This document shows positions 22,871-34,740 of a DNA stretch of 64,000 nt, piece by piece. Origin of the DNA: Archilochus colubris (taxonomy: Eukaryota; Chordata; Aves; Apodiformes; Trochilidae); assembly GCA_023079485.1 (NCBI GenBank), contig CM041086.1:18236401-18300400 (forward strand). Direction: 5' to 3'. Numbering within the stretch: the stretch's first letter is position 1; each line of letters opens with the position of its first letter. A program made the translations under genes and the position numbers. Under the pieces are notes generated by a model. The model saw only the letters and a program-made list of their open reading frames with translations. It had not been told where the DNA came from and ran no database searches.

Positions 22871-25800
22871 CTACAAGAGGAGAAAACAAACCCTTCATCC
22901 AGTGTAGTGAAGCATGGCATGGAGTCCAGGCACACTTCCCCTCTGCCAAGTTCTTTGCTGTCACCCTTCAGTCTGGGGAGGGGAGGAATTGTTTGCTGGT
23001 GAGGCTTCGCTCAGGATGAGGTGGGTTCCTACAGGGACCAAAACTGAGATCATCCTCACAGCATGCAAGTACCCACAAAACCTATGCCCATCACTATCAA
23101 ACATGCCATAAAGCAGCAAGGATGGACAGCTTTTCAGCCTGAAATACTCCTGATACTGCATCTGCCCCACATAGCACAACAGGAGGTCCGAGCCACCCCG
23201 ACCACGCTGACTCTGACAAGAAACATCCTCTTCACCATCCCAGGGAACTCTAGTAGGATGAAAAGGGCATGGAAAAATCCAAGTATAGAAGATGGGAGAC
23301 TGTATGGAACACTGTGTGCAAAAACACCAATGAAAAACAACAACAAAAAAGGAAAAGGGTTTGTAAAATCAAGAGAATTTGCTTGCAAGTGTCAGCATTT
23401 ACTGACTACATGGTGTTGACTTGAACATCCAGGGCAAAACTCCACAGTGAGTGCAATACCAGCTGTAACTTCTGCTCCCAAGAATTATCTTCTTTTATTA
23501 TCTTTTAAATATATTCTCATTGCTTTTTAGTTAAATGAGATGACAATGTTTCTCCCTCAGAAAAAAAATAAAATAATCACTGAATGCCATATCTCTACTT
23601 GATAAATATTAAAACAAAAGGCATGCAAATACAGGAGACATTCTGGCACTAGTTGTGCCATGCAAATCTAGCAAATGAAGTCAAAATAACTAGTTTTCTT
23701 AATCACCATGCCTTACTCCTCACAACATCAAGAATTTTCCTGTACAACTGGTAGAATCTAGTTGCCCAGAGAGGTGATTAGCAACCTAATCCTCAGCATG
23801 CTAAAAAGCTCTGCAATAACATCCCCCCCCATCAGAAAACATTCCTTTCATTTAAACCATACTTCATGTGACATGAAAATACTGGAAGAATAAAAGCTTT
23901 TCTGCTGCTCACTGGAAATTCTCCAAGACTTCGACATCTGCCTAGTGCAAAAAGCATCTTTTTTGGGGGTTTTCAGCACAGCTGTCAAGTCAAGGCTGCC
24001 CACAGCTTCCAGCAGTGCTCCTCCAGAGCAGAGCAGCACTGCAGCATCTGCAAGGGCAGCTATTTCAGCTGTTCCTGTGGAAACGTGGACATTGAAGTGG
24101 GCTGACAACCTCAGAGAGGCAGAGCAGAAAATTCCATGGGACTGGAGATCCTGTTATTGCAGCCCCAGAGATGCTAAAACAGCTCCCCCAACCCTCTTTG
24201 TCTTGGATTCTGACACAGCTGAACTTGGGTTTAGGTTACTCAGATTGAGGCACAACTGATTTGTTGCCACTGGGTGGCAAGGCTACTGAGTTACCTGTGA
24301 GTTTCTACCATTTTACCAAAGAAATGAGGCTCACTCCCCACCTTTTTTTATCAGCAAGCTGCAGGGATCACTGGTGGGGCCAGTCTTTCAAAGAGGAGCC
24401 CACCAGCTTGCCCTGCACTGCTAAATCTCTGGGGCACCTCAAAGGCTGTGTCTGAAGCCTGGCAGGTGACATGACTGTCCAAGCCAGGGATAAATGGAGC
24501 CATTCAGGGTGGGAGTTGTGCAATGTTTCCAGCAGCTCCCTGCAACGGGGACTGGGCTCAGTTATGAAATCTGTCTGCCCTTCAAAGCTTAGCCACGTAG
24601 TCCTAATGAAAACATCATTTGCTTGGAACTCAAAACTATTTATTTTTCAAGGTTTCTCTAGCAGAACGTTGACTCCAAGTAACTGCAGTTCAAGGTATAT
24701 TTAGTCTAGAGGAGGTACCAGAGATACCAAGAGAAATGTTTTTCAAAGAAACACTTGCACGAAGCCTCAAGTAGAACAAGAAATTTGCCTCCCAAATAAA
24801 ACCTTGGAAGATGCATATTCTCTGGGGATAGGTCTCACAACTCTGCCATCCTGCTTTTGAGGACAAGGAAACAAAGATGCCAAGAGAATTAAGAAAATAA
24901 GGGCATGAAATAAGATGCTAAGGGATGGCAGCAGCATAAAGGTTTGTAAAACCCTAAATGACTGCCCCTTGGTATTTCCTGCCTGTACCACAGAGAAAAT
25001 GTCCTCTTTACATGTTTGTAAGCATTAAGCTAATTCTACAACAGCTTTTAAAAATAGAGAACCCCACCATGCATACAAAGCAGGGTATTTCTTTACTGCC
25101 TATGCTTTGAAATATTCCTTTTAACTGCAAATTCCAGTGCTTACAGGCACCTGAGCTGTAGGATGCCTATTTTGAGTAAAAAAACCATTTGCCCCTTCCA
25201 CTTCAGAAGATGAAGGGGAACCACTCCAGGGACAAAGTCAAAACAAGTGAAGTTGGGGGGAAAAATGAATGTCTTCTTGACCAACAGGCTGATGTACACT
25301 TCATTAGGGGATCCTTTAGAACTGCTCAGAATAAAACAAAGCTTAAATCATGTCCAGGTTTGCTCTGCTCTTCTCCTTCATCTCATGCTTTCCCTCCTAA
25401 ACCATAAAATCAGCTATTGGTCAAGGCTGAAAAAAAAGCTATTCTTGAGAAAAAAGCCTCAGTGGTGGGATCTTGAATGGAGATTTTAATTGATGTCAGG
25501 GTTGTTTCTACAGGTACCAAACTCACTGTGCTTTCCTACTGCAAACAACTGTAACAGGTTACACCAGCCCCCCTGTACCTCAGCTTGGAAAAGCTCTGGA
25601 TCTAGAGGGGATGTTTACACTGATGGGAATAGGTAAAAACCACACAAATTCACACCAAGACATTCCCCCTGCCTTACTCCTGACAGCAAATGGGACAATA
25701 CTGCAAAAAGTAAATAAATAGAACTGGGATTTCTATCCCAAGGCTTTATCACTTTGTCCCTTCACTGTCCACATTGTCCCTTTTCAACTTACAACCAAAC

Positions 25801-28800
25801 CACCACCATTTGAGTATCTAATGAGCAGGCACACTTCAGCTCTGCTCCTCTTTCTTCCAGGGGTGCAGTTCAGCTCAAAGTAAGACTTGGTTCTTGTCCA
25901 AGCTAAAAGAGTCAGAATTTCCTTCTTTAGTGCCCTCCCTTGTGAACACCGAGTTGACAGAAGGTGGGGAAGGTCACATCTATGAGCAGGAAGTTCAGAT
26001 TTGTTGATGATTGACAACTTGAACTGAGATGCCCAGCAATAAAAATCTCCTCATGGGGAAAAACACAGAGGGAGGGAATCACCTAAAGGCTGCACAAAAT
26101 GGAATCGTAGTTAGAATAAATTCTTCTCTTCTTAAAAATGAAGAAATAAATAAAAAAATGAAAGGACATATTTTTCAGCAGCTGAACATCCAGACACATT
26201 AACCACAGTGAATCCTTAATTGGTGTTCCCATCCTTCCACAAGTCAGCAAAGTGTCTTCCCTGCAGTTATGCTTCGACAGCCTGGGAGGTTTCAGAGCAC
26301 AGATGATTAGCTGCCTCTCCACTTCTGCTCAAGACTGCAGAAGCAAAACCAGTAAGCCCACAAAAGGTACAGCTTGTTACACTCTTACTGACGAGGAAGT
26401 ACTAGAATGCTCTTTGGGACAGGAGCAGTTTCAGAGTACTACATATTCCTTTAGCAATGCAAAGTTACCATTCTTACAGCACTGACAGATTTCATGTTTT
26501 CCCTTACGCCAGGTCGTGTGTAAACTACATCAAGTTTGTCAGGAATTTGCTGCTCCTTAAAAACAATCCAGGGAGGCAGCAAGCATTGATAAAATACTTG
26601 TGCTGTCCATTTATTTTCAACAACAATAATCCTGTGTGTCTCCACCCTGCTTAGCAGGCTGCAGAATTCTTCCCAGAAAAAGTATTCATGGAGTGTAAGG
26701 CACAGTGATCCATCCCTGACTCTTCCTCCTTCAAAAAGGTGCAGTATCTCTTGACATCAATTCTCTTTGTTGAGTTACCAAGACCCTACTTGAGCCTGCA
26801 TTCCTCATCTTTTAAATTAAAAAAAGACCAAACTAAACAATGAAACATAAAACAACTGAGCTCTCATTACACTAAATTGGTTAAAACTTCAAATATTGTG
26901 AAGTTAGTTGTGAAGGGTTAAAAAAAAAAAAAAAAAAAAAAGCACTACCTCAAAAGCTATCATCTTCACTGGTTTTCTGGTCTCAAACTTTAGCAGGAGA
27001 AAGGCACTGAATTAGTTAAACTGCAGAACTAACCCAGGTGCTCAGAACATATCCCCATCTAGGTGTTACTGGTATTGCAACATTACATGGGAATCTGCAG
27101 TGCCCTGGATGTTAGGAACATTTCCTCAACTACCTCACGTCCCAGCAACATAATTAATACCTTTGCACAAACAAAAAAGATGATGGCAATATGAATAAGT
27201 GCTTCAGAGATGTGCTCAGCAGAAGGCTAATTTCTCATTTATGATTCATAACCTCATCTTAATTAGGTACTTCAACCAGTAGAGCACCTTGCTTATTTCC
27301 AGTCTGCAGAAATTACCAAACCTTTGACAAAAAGAAGTGAGTCAGTAGAGGAAGGCAGAAATCCTTATTTTCTGGTTGGGGCTGTTGGAGATTAATGACT
27401 TTTTTCCTCCTCTGCTTTCACTGAACGTACCTCAAAGACATTTTAGCTCTGGAGCAGGAGAAGTACAACACAGCTGCCTGTTCTTGGGGTGAACTCTGAC
27501 TCCAGCAGCTCTAACAAGCCATCCCTTTGGCAGGCCCAGCCCCAGCCAGCAGTCTCTCCAATTCCCCTTCTCAAATGACACAGAACAGCAGCCAGAACAG
27601 GCAGTTCCCTCACCCCGGGCTTCTTCAAGCACAAACAGAACCAATTCCACGCACAGGATTCATCTGACCCACCCTGCCTTCCAAGTACTAAATCTTCCTA
27701 GAAGAATTAAAAACTTGGAAGCCAATTTACCCACCCTCAGAATGAGCAGAAAGTTAAGACACAGCAGAATTTCCAGCTTAGTATTTGGTGGCTCAGGTCT
27801 GTGAGCTCAGCAGCAGATGCAAAGCCTGTCAGTGACTCCTGTCATTAAAAGCTGCCACGAGACAGTGAAACCAAACAGTTATTTGCATCACTCACAGGGC
27901 TTCATTATGTTAAGTTTGTGGGGTTGGTTTGCTTTTTATTTTTCCCCTCTTTTTGTGCAGGTGCACAAGTTCCTTTTGTGACCACACCCAGGATTGATAG
28001 CACAGGTACAGCTCACTCAACAGCACCTTAGAAATGGTAAAAAGTAACAAATATTGTTTCCAAAGCAGCAATTCTGAATTTTGGATCCACTCTTTTCTTC
28101 CCCCCCCCCCCGTTACCTCTGCATTCTGTTGACACTGATGAGCAATCCATTTTTTTACTCTGTTTCTACTGAATTCACCAAATTTTCAAGAACTCCCTAT
28201 GCCTCCTTTGTATATATGTATAAATAAATCATACAACTTGTACTGCATTTGGTAAGCTGGAAGAAAATTTTGTCTTCTATGAAGTGGAAACTGCTTTAGA
28301 ATTTAAATCCCAACAGAATTGGGGTGTTAAACATCAAGACAGCCATTTCACTGCCCCAGTAGGTGGCAAAGCCAAGGCCCTACAACGAGATGTCATTCTG
28401 AAATGTCATTTCAAACAAGAGAGAGCAGGTGGATATTCTGGCAGAAAATTCCACAGAATGAATTAAAAAACCAGGAAACCATTTCAACAGAATCACTGTT
28501 GAGGAGAGAAACCCTCTCAGATGTACTTCCAGCTCCTGAAGAGTGAAGAAACCAGGGTAGAGAATCCCAGCAGCCCTGCTCAAACTTCCTGTGGCAATTA
28601 CAAACTCAAAGAGTTAAAAAACCCCAAAAATCATTGTGATTTTCCAACGTTACCTTTTGTACAAAGAGTAGAACCTGGTGATTCCAGAATGCTGAGAGCA
28701 TGTGGAAGGAAGATGGGGCTCTGAAAATAAAATGCAGTAAGAGCTGCCAAACCCCAAAGTTCCACATTTTTATCCTTTGCACTCACTAAAACATTTTTCA

Positions 28801-31747
28801 CATATGTGTTGAAAAGGAAATTAAGATAATATTGCCTTTTGCTCCCAGATTCAGACAATAACACAGAATAAAAAGCTCAATGTATACAAGATGTAACAGA
28901 TTTCCAGCACTGGAGACTCATGAAATTGTATTTTTTCCCCCAAAAGTGAGCTTGCCTCTAGGTCAGCAAAGCAAAAAGGCTAAAGCTCAAAGGAAGAAGG
29001 AATTCTGCATGCAAGTAACCAGTGCTGACACTGAAAGACAGGAAGATAAACAGGACTGACATCCAAGGAAGTTGTAGCCACAAAACTCCATGCTGACCCT
29101 CCTGCAGTGTTTTGATTTCTGAAGAGACAGGAATTGTGGTTAGAGAGAGCACTAAGCCAATCAGAACTCCCTGAATTTCAATTAAAAAAAAAAAGAAAAA
29201 CTATCTTTAAATTTACCACTGCATCTGACTCTCTCCACAGAACTGCTGCTGAGGCAGGAAAAAGCCACAACCCACAGAAGAAATCTGGGGATTTCTGTGG
29301 GTGATGTCCAGGGCCAGACAAATGCACAGGAAAAAAAATGGGGTAAAATTTGAGTTGAAGTAGATCTCTAGGACTAGAATTCCATTTCTGATGATACACT
29401 CAAGCATTTTAACAAGGCTGTGCACACCTCCACTCCAACTGAGTGTTCCAAGCAAAAGGTTTCTAACTTTTTAATTCAGAGACTACATGTGATGACTTTT
29501 CCTTCATGTTCAGCTCTCATTAGATGGTTTTAAGAGTCCAGACCACCCTGTGTAAAAAGCTGAGCTTCAACAGCAAGACATTTTCACAAGGACCTTGTTA
29601 ATATTCACCTGGGCAGTTGGACAGAGACACAGGTTTGGGAATTTCTGATTATCTGCAGCCAGGAACCTGTGCAAAAGCAAAACCAAGAACCTGTGAAGCT
29701 TCTGGTGATCTCTGCTCCCCACACAAGGGGCCTGACTCTGCACTGTTGGGGAATAATCTTTTTGAGATGCACAAGACTCAGTTAAACATCTTGAGGAGAG
29801 AGATGCTCACCTGTGGTTTGATCCCTTCAAGGTTAAATCTTGCAGACTCAAAGAGCTGATAAGCTTTCATCAGGACTAAGTCACAGAAACTTGGCTAAAA
29901 TACCCAATAATCTTGGATTCAAACACTTGAATGCATGGAGACCCAGCTACCCAGAAAAAAAAAATTGGAATAGCCTAGCAAGTTGTTAAGCTGTGCAAAC
30001 TGGACTTAAATGTAATTTTAAGGCTCAAGTGCATGAAAAGAAAGTAAATAAAAGAAGTACAACCCCTCCACTGCAACCAGAAGCATCCTACCAAGATCAA
30101 GGAGTTTATTCTGATCCACTCCCATGGGGAAAAGGAAGAGAGGAGGAAGTTGGGCAGGTGGATTAACACACAGGCACCTAAAAACATCTCCATGTAGGGA
30201 TCACCTTGTTCACTCCCCTCCAAACAGCACCACAAAAGAAGCCCTTCATTTTGTAATGTGTGCTGGGTGCTCCCCTGTCAGGAGCAGACAAGACATAATT
30301 CCAAACTGTATTTAATTCCAAAACAGTAAAACCTGCAGAAGAAACACAGTCAGTTGAAGTGCTGGTTGATCACTACAACAAAAAATACCTTATTCTCAAT
30401 TAAGATAATTAATTGCCCAAGAAGCACCCTGCTCTTGAATTTTTTTTTAAAAAGGAGACTTGACTGCAATTAAAATTCAGGGACAAATTGCTTCTTTAGC
30501 ACTTTGACACTGATTTGTAACTTGAAATCAACCAGCACTGCCAATCAGATGTGTGGCAGTAGTAGTAGGTAAAATTGAGTTGAAATTCTTGTTTTCAAGC
30601 CTGCAGGTCTTGCTTTCAAGTCTACAAGACTCCACATTTCTGAATAAACAGGGAAATGAACAGAAGGATTACTAAAAAAAAAAAAAAAAGTCTATATTTC
30701 TGTATAGTCTGACAACAGACTAAAATGAGGACACATAACAAGCCCTAATAATTTCCTTGTCTTTTCCCTACTATACAGCAGCTGCTGTTGCTCCTCTATT
30801 AAAGCACCTGACTGAAAATCCACCCAGCTGGACTTGACAATGGTTTTGAAAGCCAACAAACAGGAACCTGAAATGTCAACAAACAACATTAAAGAGAGAA
30901 GGAAGAACCTGCACAGGAAGCTAAGGTGACAGAGCAAAGATGACGTGGTTAACTGGAGAGAAACTAACAGGAGAGGAAGAGCAAACAGCACAGAGTTTAA
31001 CAGGCCACGGGCTGACCAAGACTCTTACAACAGATCCAGCCTGAGTTCCTCTTGCCTGTCTCCCACCACAGGGCTTCTTCCCTCAACTCAGGGCAAGAAC
31101 AGACTCAAAACACGGTCCCGAAGAGCTGCGATTCCTTGAGCAGGCACTGAACAGGCCTAGGAGAGCGGATGGGATTCCCCCCACCCCGCTCCACACTCCA
31201 CCTCTCCAAAAAAGGCCCTGCTTTAAATTCCTCCTCCGGCCCAACCGCATACCCGGGGGGTGAGAGGCCCGGGAGCCCTCCCCGAAGGGGAAGCGCGGCC
31301 CCTCCTCCAGCTCCAAATGGAGGAACGGGTTCGCCCCGCTCCGGCGAGAGGCCCCGGGAGAAAGGGGAAGAATCCCCAGAGCTCGGCCCATCCCGGGAGA
31401 GACGGGGATCCCGGGAAGGCCCCGGGCAGAGCGGCGCGGAGGCCGCCATCACCGCCCCCGGCTCCCTCACGGCAGCCCCGCTCCGCCTCTGCCCAGGGGC
31501 GGTTTCGGCCTCCTCAGCCCCAACCGAACCAGGAACCGGGACCTGCCCTGTCCGGGACCCCGCAGACCGCACGGCGGGGACTTAGCGCAAGAGCAGGAGA
31601 GGCCCCGCGGCTCCCGGCTGCGGGATGAGGGGGACGAGGGGGACGAGGGGGACGAGGAGGCCGCAGGGGCCGCCGCCTCCCCTGGGCCTGGGCCTCTCCC
31701 TTCTCCGGGCCATTTTGAGGAGTCGGCCCCGCAGCCTCGATACTCAC
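22871..31747 (-). other. RLIM: RLIM 5' intron (8.9 kb)
   Basis: Sequence between the CpG-island exon and the first coding exon. It is mostly unique, AT-rich and free of CR1 copies that I can recognise. It holds an A run at 26921-26941 and short homopolymers such as the C run near 28100. A further noncoding 5' UTR exon, as in mammalian RLIM, may be hidden here but cannot be fixed from sequence. The short open frames across it look like chance. Confidence 0.7.
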
Positions 31748-31895
31748 CGCCCGCCACCGCCCTGCCCCAGCTCTCGCTCCGCTGCTCTCCCAGCTCCTCA
31801 GCGGGCCCGGTCCCGGTTCTTTTCCCCGCTCCGTCCCGTCCTCCCAGAGCCGCAGCACCGCCCGCCCTCCCCTCTCAGGCCGCCATTTTCTGCTC
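31748..31895 (-). other. RLIM: RLIM first exon, noncoding (approximate 5' end)
   Basis: On the minus strand a perfect donor, GTGAGTA, follows GGCGGTGGCGGGCG at 31748. Upstream the sequence is GC-rich and begins close to a YY1-type AAAATGGCGGCC (31879-31889), which usually lies just downstream of a transcription start. I therefore place the start near 31890-31910. The donor is clear. The 5' end is inferred. Confidence 0.65.
31879..31889 (-). promoter_or_regulatory. RLIM: YY1 motif at the RLIM start
   Basis: AAAATGGCGGC on the minus strand matches the full YY1 consensus. Its sense orientation at the head of the first exon is the usual placement in TATA-less promoters. Confidence 0.6.
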
Positions 31896-31918
31896 CATTG
31901 TTACCAGGGAACGGGGGG

Positions 31919-31927
31919 ACCGGAAGC
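31919..31927 (+). promoter_or_regulatory. ETS-like site
   Basis: ACCGGAAGC contains the ETS core CCGGAAG. A weaker GCGGAAGCG lies about 20 bp further on. Both are just upstream of the inferred RLIM start. Confidence 0.4.
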
Positions 31928-31985
31928 GGCCGCCGCGCAGCGGAAGCGAAGCCAAGTGAGGGAGCGAGCGCGCGCGCGCCTCTCC

Positions 31986-31995
31986 GCGCAGGCGC
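31986..31995. promoter_or_regulatory. NRF1-like site
   Basis: GCGCAGGCGC followed by AGGCAC. It differs by one base from the NRF1 palindrome GCGCATGCGC and is a common promoter variant. It lies about 100 bp upstream of the inferred RLIM start. Confidence 0.4.
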
Positions 31996-32105
31996 AGGCA
32001 CCGCCCCCGCCCCCCCCTCCTCCTCCCAACCCGGGAGCCGGGAACCAACGAGTCCGGAGGACCGCGGGGAAAGAGCGGCCCCGGGCCTCAGCGCTGGAGG
32101 GAGGC

Positions 32106-32116
32106 GCCGCCATTTT
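32106..32116 (-). promoter_or_regulatory. RLIM: Second YY1 motif
   Basis: A second exact AAAATGGCGGC on the minus strand, about 225 bp upstream of the first and in the same orientation. It may mark an alternative RLIM start. Confidence 0.45.
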
Positions 32117-32410
32117 GAAGAGGGGCAGAAGCGCGGGGCTGTCATGGAGGCGGAGGAGGGGAGGGCAGGGCGGGTTTCCTCCCGGGTCCCTCACGTCCCC
32201 CCGGCTTCTTGCAGCCTCCTGCTACCCCCACGGAGGGTCCTGGGGCTCGGCTGTGCCCTCCTGGGGCGGAGGGCAGGAAGGGCCGTGTCCCTGCGGCAGC
32301 CAGGCCGGACAGGGCGGGGGCCATTTCGCGTCACCTCAGGGCGGGCGCTCGGGGCCCCGGGGGTGAGGGCAGCAAAGGGTTCCCAAGGGAGTTGTCAGTG
32401 GAGGAGTGAT

Positions 32411-33401
32411 GTCTGTCAGCGCCGGTGTGCACTTTTTCTGCCTTTCCCCTCCTTCAGGTGGGTTTTCTCTGCTGCTGACCCGATGTAGGCATAGTAAAGA
32501 CAAGTGCCACGCAGTTTAACAACTAAGATCATTCGCCTTTTCCATTGTAAGCTTTAATTCACGGAGCACCAGGCTTCCCCTGTTGTGTCAGTTTTGTTCC
32601 AGGGGTAAATTTTTCTGCAACCCTTCCCATGGATGTGACCCCCCCAAGGTCTGCCCATCTCCCCCGTGGCATTCGGGCAGAGAAGTGAAGTCAGGAATCG
32701 GTGAGACAGAGAGGGAAGAAATCTGTGGCTGAAAAGAAATTGTTAGGGGAGAACCAGGGGAAAAAAAACAAAACCCCTCTGAGTTTTGAATCCAAGGGAG
32801 CTTGTGTGGTGCTGAGTACCAGTGCTTGTGCGAGGAGAGGGAAAGGTTCAGACTCTGCTTGGCTCCCGTAGAGAGCTGAAAAGGTTCCCTCAGAGTCTGG
32901 AAAGGTCCCACCACAGTGCCTGAACACTCTCTTGAGAAGGACTTGAAGGAAAAGTAAACCAGAGATGACTTCCAAGGAAGTTACATTCATTTTGAAGCAA
33001 GAGCCTGTACCTAGAAAAAAAAAAATGCAAATTTCTGACAATCTGTAGTTTCAAGAAACTCTCAAGACACTTTTGTTTCTCCTCCTTGGCAGTTTATTAT
33101 ACAAGTAGAGAGGTGCTGTCAAGTTTAGGGGTGGATTTAAAGTTTGTTGAGTGGGTAGGAAGATAGAATCCCAGCTTTTAATGGAATGAGCAAAACTGGG
33201 GGAAAGCATCAATTTAAGATCACAAGGCCCTTTTGGCCTTCAAATGAACCAAAATATTTGTTGTTTGGGGGAAATTATTCCTCACCCACAGCAAAGCTTT
33301 TGATGTGGGCAGTGCTTGGCAGGTACCAGTGGTTGGAGAAACTTTTGGGGAGAAAAGCCCTCTGTGTGTGTGTTGGTGCCTTTGTAGCAGGTAAAGACAC
33401 T
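32411..33401. other. Intergenic, nothing recognised
   Basis: Unique-looking sequence upstream of the RLIM promoter, with no gene, repeat family or tRNA that I can identify. The short open frames look like chance. Confidence 0.5.
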
Positions 33402-33761
33402 TGTTAAAAATGAGCGAGACTCAATATTATGTTAAGGGTTTAATTTAATTAATATGATTGAAATTGCAGTGAGCAGAACAGCACTGGGTGCATGGGGAGG
33501 CTCTGCTCCACTCACACGCTTCTAAAACTCTAAAATTACCTCATATTGATTACAGTTCTGTGAATGTTAAAAAGGGCTTTACACATATATTGACAGGGAT
33601 TGCATCATGTTATCACAATATTCATGATAGGTGGAGTCTGGGTAGAGTCCTCTCTCGGGGAGATATCGGGGGGATTGTTAGGGGGTCTTTGGACGAAGTA
33701 AGAAGTCTTCCTCAAACTTGAACCCTTTACCTTTCTCGGTTTTGCTGACTTCATTTTGGCC
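33402..33761 (-). mobile_element. Probable old ERV-type LTR, 3' part, split by CR1
   Basis: On the minus strand this reads ...ATTAAATTAAACCC, TTAACATAATATTGAGTCTCGC, then CTCATTTTTAACA, a layout like the end of avian ERVL-type LTRs as I remember them. The CR1 copy at 33762-34352 interrupts it and the likely remainder lies on the other side. I could not find the target duplications or both LTR ends, so the assignment is tentative. No coding sequence is present. Confidence 0.4.
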
Positions 33762-34352
33762 TGGCTCAGGAACAGCGTGGCCAGCAGGTCCAGGGAAGGG
33801 ATTCTGCCCCTGTGCTCAGCCCTGGGGAGGCCACAGCTTGAGTCCTGTGTCCAGTTCTGGGCCCCTCAGCTCAGGAAGGAGATTGAGGTGCTGGAGCAGG
33901 TCCAGAGAAGAGCAAGGAGGCTGTGAAGGGATCCAGCAGAATTCCTGTGAGGAAGGGCTGAGGGAGCTGGGGGTGTTGAGGCTGGAGAAGAGGAGGCTCA
34001 GGGGAGACCTCATCACTCTCTCCAACTCCCTGAAAGGAGGTTGGAGCCAGGGGGGGGTTGGGCTCTTTTCCCAGGCAACTCTCAGCAAGACAAGAGGGCA
34101 GGGTCTCAAGTTGTGCCAGGGAGGTTTAGGTTGGAGATGAGAAAGAATTTCTTTCTGGAGAGGGTGATCAGGCATTGGAATGGGCTGCCCAGGGAAGTAG
34201 TGGATTCTCCGTGTCTGGAGATCTTTCCAAAGAGCCTGGATGTGGCACTGAGTGCCATGGGCTGGGAACCACGGGGGGAGTGGATCAAGGGTTGGACTTG
34301 ATGAGCTCTGAGGTCCCTTCCAACCCAGCCAGTTCTATGATTCTATGATTCA
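33762..34352 (+). mobile_element. Young CR1, 3' part (copy B)
   Basis: 5'-truncated CR1 starting in CTGGCTCAGGAACAGCGTGG and ending ATTCTATGATTCTATGATT. It differs from copy A (8717-9569) and copy C (44985-47335) at only a few positions per hundred over the shared part, and shares the GGGGGAGTGGATCAAGGGTT variant. It is inserted into what looks like an older LTR. Confidence 0.96.
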
Positions 34353-34740
34353 TTATCTTGTTACAGAGCAAAATGAGACCCTAGCCATAATTTTTCCCTT
34401 ATCTGCTGGTTGTGGCATTTTTATGTTGTCTCTCTGCAGATGTTTGCATTCTTTTGGTGCCTCCTTAGCCTTGGCAGTGCCTTGTTTTAAGAACAAGACC
34501 CCCGATTCGGTTATCACCAAGACAAGTTAGTCTTGTTAAGGGCTTGTGTTGCTTACACTGTTTTTGTGGAAAATTACAGGTCTCAATTGCTTTGTCTAGC
34601 CCCATATTCACTTTCTTCTTAGCTTAATTCTGAATTTACTGGTTAGGAATACAAATTCATTAACATCTTATAATCACACAATTAATCCCTCAGTTAAAGG
34701 TGGACACTTCCCAGGGCAAATGATGGGCACACAATTGATC
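34353..34740 (-). mobile_element. Probable old ERV-type LTR, other part
   Basis: AT-rich sequence continuing on the far side of the CR1 copy, with GACCCCCGATTCGGTTATCACC and TAGCCCCATATTCACTTTC. It probably belongs to the same element as 33402-33761. The outer boundary is not resolved. Confidence 0.3.

Larger units (their letters stand above)
31230..32410. promoter_or_regulatory. RLIM: CpG island, RLIM promoter
   Basis: About 1.2 kb dense in CG dinucleotides (for example GAGCGAGCGCGCGCGCGCC near 31961-31980) between AT-rich flanks. It has no TATA box at the inferred start and carries YY1, NRF1-like and ETS-like motifs, which is typical of a housekeeping promoter. Long open frames on both strands here follow from GC richness and have no recognisable product. 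The island extends some 500 bp upstream of the RLIM start, so a divergent noncoding transcript is possible but not shown. Confidence 0.9.

Noticed and set aside
31625..32488. 287-codon open frame on the plus strand in the CpG island
   Set aside because: Pro/Arg/Gly-rich composition follows from GC content. Other frames here are open too, there is no recognisable domain, and it crosses the RLIM first exon and promoter.
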